A stretch of DNA of 16,000 nucleotides from Actinocrinis sp035946395 (lineage in GTDB: Bacteria > Actinomycetota > Actinomycetes > Streptomycetales > Catenulisporaceae). The notes beneath the pieces were generated by a model. That model saw nothing but the letters and a program-made list of their open reading frames with translations. It searched no databases and was not told the DNA's origin. The position numbers and the translations under genes were made by a program. How positions within the stretch are numbered: position 1 is the stretch's first letter; every line of letters starts with the position of its first letter. The stretch covers positions 1 to 16,000 of the forward strand of contig NZ_DASYZI010000071.1 in assembly GCF_035946395.1 (NCBI RefSeq), read 5' to 3'. Below, piece by piece: positions 14,478 to 16,000 of this stretch.

Positions 14478-15794
14478 TCAGACGGTACGGCGCAGCCGGA
14501 TCTGGGTGGGCGGCGCGAGGGTCGACCCGAAGGAGACGGTCCGGAACGGCACGTCGGCCCCGATCAGCTCCAGGCCGGGGGTGCGGCGCAGACAGGCCAG
14601 GAAGATCTTCATCTCCAGGGTGGCCAGGGCGGCCCCCGGGCAGCGGCGAACGCCCATGCCGAAGGGGACGAACGTGGTGGCGGAGGGCGGGCTGTCGACG
14701 AAACGGCGCGGGTCGAACTCCTCGGGATCCGGGTAGACCTCCGGCCTGCGGTGGGCGAGGTGGAGGGAGACGATCAGCTCGGTCCCGGCCGGCAGCTCGT
14801 ATCCGAAGGCGCGGACGGGTCCGGCCGTGCGGCGGCCGGAGCTGTGCGGAACGACCGAGCCGATCCTGAGCACCTCGTCGCAGAAGGCTGTCACGTGGTG
14901 CAGCGCGGCGAGGTCGGCGGCGGAGTGGTCGTCGGCGAGCGCGTCGAGCTCGGCGGCGGCCGCGGCGGCGTGCTCGCCCGGCCGCTGCATCCAGTAGGCG
15001 GCCATGGCCAGGCCCGAGGCGGTGGTCAGGTGGCCGGCGACGAGCATGGTGGCGAGTTGGTCGAGTATCTGCTGGTCCGTCAGGGCCACCGGCGCCGAGA
15101 GCAGTTGCCCGAGCAGGCTGGCCGGGTCGGAATCAGGATTCGAACGGTGCGCGGCGACCTGTGCCGACAGGTTCTCGTCGAGGCGCGCGCGTTGCCGCGC
15201 GAACGCTTCGCGTGCGGACGTGACCGACTCGGCAGAGCGGTCGGCGGGTGGAACCGACCGATGCTGGTGGATGCCCTCGATGATCTCCATCAGGGGCGCG
15301 CAGAGTTCGCGGACCTGCGCGGCGGACATCGGGGAGAACAGGACCGACGCCGTGACGCGTAGAGCGATCTCGCTGGTGAACTGGAGCAGGGGTACGGGAT
15401 CCGCACCGCGCAGCCGGTCGAATTCCTCGCGCATGATGCCGCGGATCCGCGGTACGCGGCCGGCCAGCGCGTGCCCGTGCAGTGGCGGCAGCAGGAGCTG
15501 CCGCATCCGGCGGTGCGGCTCGCCGCTGAGCATGTTGACCGACTGCCGGCCGACGAGCTGGGCGAACTGGCTCGTCCCGCACGCGTACAGGTCCGGATCC
15601 CGCTTGATCAGCTCCCTGATGTGCGAGTCGCTGGTCAGCACGACGCGCGGCGCCGCCCCGGAACGGTGAACGGTGAATATGTCGCCGTACTGCTGCTGTA
15701 GCGAGCCCAGAACTGTCGCAGGGTCCTCATCCATTCGCCACACGGCGTCGTCGTCGAGGTGAGGTCCGTCCGGCAGGCCGCGTGGGAGTGCCAT
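14478..15794 (-). CDS. Cytochrome P450
   Basis: A 438-residue soluble bacterial P450, a haem monooxygenase needing ferredoxin partners that are not in view. The haem loop 'FVPFGMGVRRCPG' (375-387) has the thiolate Cys385. The K-helix 'EVLR' (307-310) and the C-helix 'GEPHRRMRQLL' are intact. The I-helix reads 'AGHLTT' (253-258) where the usual form is A/G-G-x-D/E-T; the acidic residue is Leu, although the Thr is kept. ATG at 15794 follows AGGG eight bases upstream. The 59-base gap to the upstream surface-protein gene contains a small hairpin. Near a class II terpene cyclase, an oxidation of a terpenoid alcohol or diphosphate-derived product is a reasonable guess. The CYP family number cannot be given from reading alone. 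Confidence 0.93.
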   Translation of the reverse strand: MALPRGLPDGPHLDDDAVWRMDEDPATVLGSLQQQYGDIFTVHRSGAAPRVVLTSDSHIRELIKRDPDLYACGTSQFAQLVGRQSVNMLSGEPHRRMRQLLLPPLHGHALAGRVPRIRGIMREEFDRLRGADPVPLLQFTSEIALRVTASVLFSPMSAAQVRELCAPLMEIIEGIHQHRSVPPADRSAESVTSAREAFARQRARLDENLSAQVAAHRSNPDSDPASLLGQLLSAPVALTDQQILDQLATMLVAGHLTTASGLAMAAYWMQRPGEHAAAAAAELDALADDHSAADLAALHHVTAFCDEVLRIGSVVPHSSGRRTAGPVRAFGYELPAGTELIVSLHLAHRRPEVYPDPEEFDPRRFVDSPPSATTFVPFGMGVRRCPGAALATLEMKIFLACLRRTPGLELIGADVPFRTVSFGSTLAPPTQIRLRRTV

Positions 15795-15833
15795 AAACAG
15801 AACCCTACATTGACGACGACGCCGTCGAGGCGC

Positions 15834-15854
15834 AATCCGATAAGAGTTCGGATT
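15834..15854 (-). terminator. Small hairpin after the surface-protein gene
   Basis: A 7-bp perfect inverted repeat (15834-15840 and 15848-15854) with a seven-base loop, overlapping the TGA stop of the surface protein by one base. It is short for a terminator, so termination is only possible. Confidence 0.35.
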
Positions 15855-16000
15855 CAGTTCTTACGACGTGCCGTCAGGCGGCGCGCGTAACGAGTTCCGA
15901 AGCCGAGCACCGTGCCACCGCCGATGAGGATCCCGGCGACGACGGCCGGTTCACCGATCTCGGCCCCGGTGTGCGCCAGACCCGCGCCACTCGTGTTCGA
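15854..16000 (-). CDS. C-terminus of an LAXTG cell-wall-anchored surface protein
   Basis: The frame enters from the right edge and gives the last 48 residues of a protein, ending at TGA 15854-15856. The end is a textbook sorting signal: 'LAHTG', then a hydrophobic stretch 'AVVAGILIGGGTVLGFG', then a positive tail 'RRLTARRKN'. LAXTG is the form recognised by class E sortases of high-GC actinomycetes, which cut between Thr and Gly and join the protein to peptidoglycan. The preceding 'SNTSGAG' looks like the end of a Ser/Gly-type linker. The functional domains are outside the window. The fragment is short, but the motif, helix and charge order are all present. Confidence 0.82.
   Translation of the reverse strand, partial: SNTSGAGLAHTGAEIGEPAVVAGILIGGGTVLGFGTRYARRLTARRKN

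Overview
The window comes from a high-GC Gram-positive bacterium, almost certainly a filamentous actinomycete. The signs are strong G/C third positions, GTG and TTG starts, long GC-rich hairpin terminators without T-tracts, mycothiol-type DinB enzymes, a SAM-methyltransferase family that is expanded in actinomycetes, Tat and Sec secreted family-2 cellulose-binding proteins, and an LAXTG-type sorting signal at the right edge. I cannot name the genus. No rRNA, tRNA, CRISPR array or insertion sequence was recognised.

Layout. (1) 2-247: the C-terminal end of a FAD/NAD(P)-disulfide oxidoreductase, cut by the left edge and very C-rich. (2) 360-1631 (+): a GT-B glycosyltransferase resembling zeaxanthin/macrolide glucosyltransferases. 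It converges on a DinB/maleylpyruvate-isomerase-like gene (1793-2491, -), with an 18-bp hairpin between them. (3) 2611-4701 (-): a secreted GH51-like glycosidase with FN3 and CBM2 domains. It diverges across about 566 bp from 5268-8108 (+), a secreted CBM2 protein ending in five tandem Ig-like repeats. (4) 8139-11218 (-): a tightly packed three-gene operon encoding a Tat-signal beta-propeller-like protein, a cysteine-rich glycoside-hydrolase-like (DUF1906-like) protein without a signal peptide, and a MauE/DoxX-type membrane protein. (5) 11826-15794: a class II terpene cyclase (DTDD motif, +) facing an S-adenosylmethionine methyltransferase (-) and a cytochrome P450 (-). (6) 15854-16000 (-): the C-terminus of a cell-wall surface protein with an LAHTG sorting motif.

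How the parts may work together. The two CBM2 proteins look like a plant-polysaccharide module with a shared control region. The terpene cyclase can only make a cyclised prenyl diphosphate, so with the P450 it suggests a small drimane- or labdane-type terpenoid pathway; the methyltransferase may or may not belong. The most unusual unit is the propeller / Cys-rich / MauE-like operon. MauE proteins are known for helping disulfide-rich exported proteins mature, and here the neighbour has 11 cysteines but no export signal of its own, while the first gene carries a clear twin-arginine signal. A co-export and oxidative-folding unit is a reasonable, untested reading.
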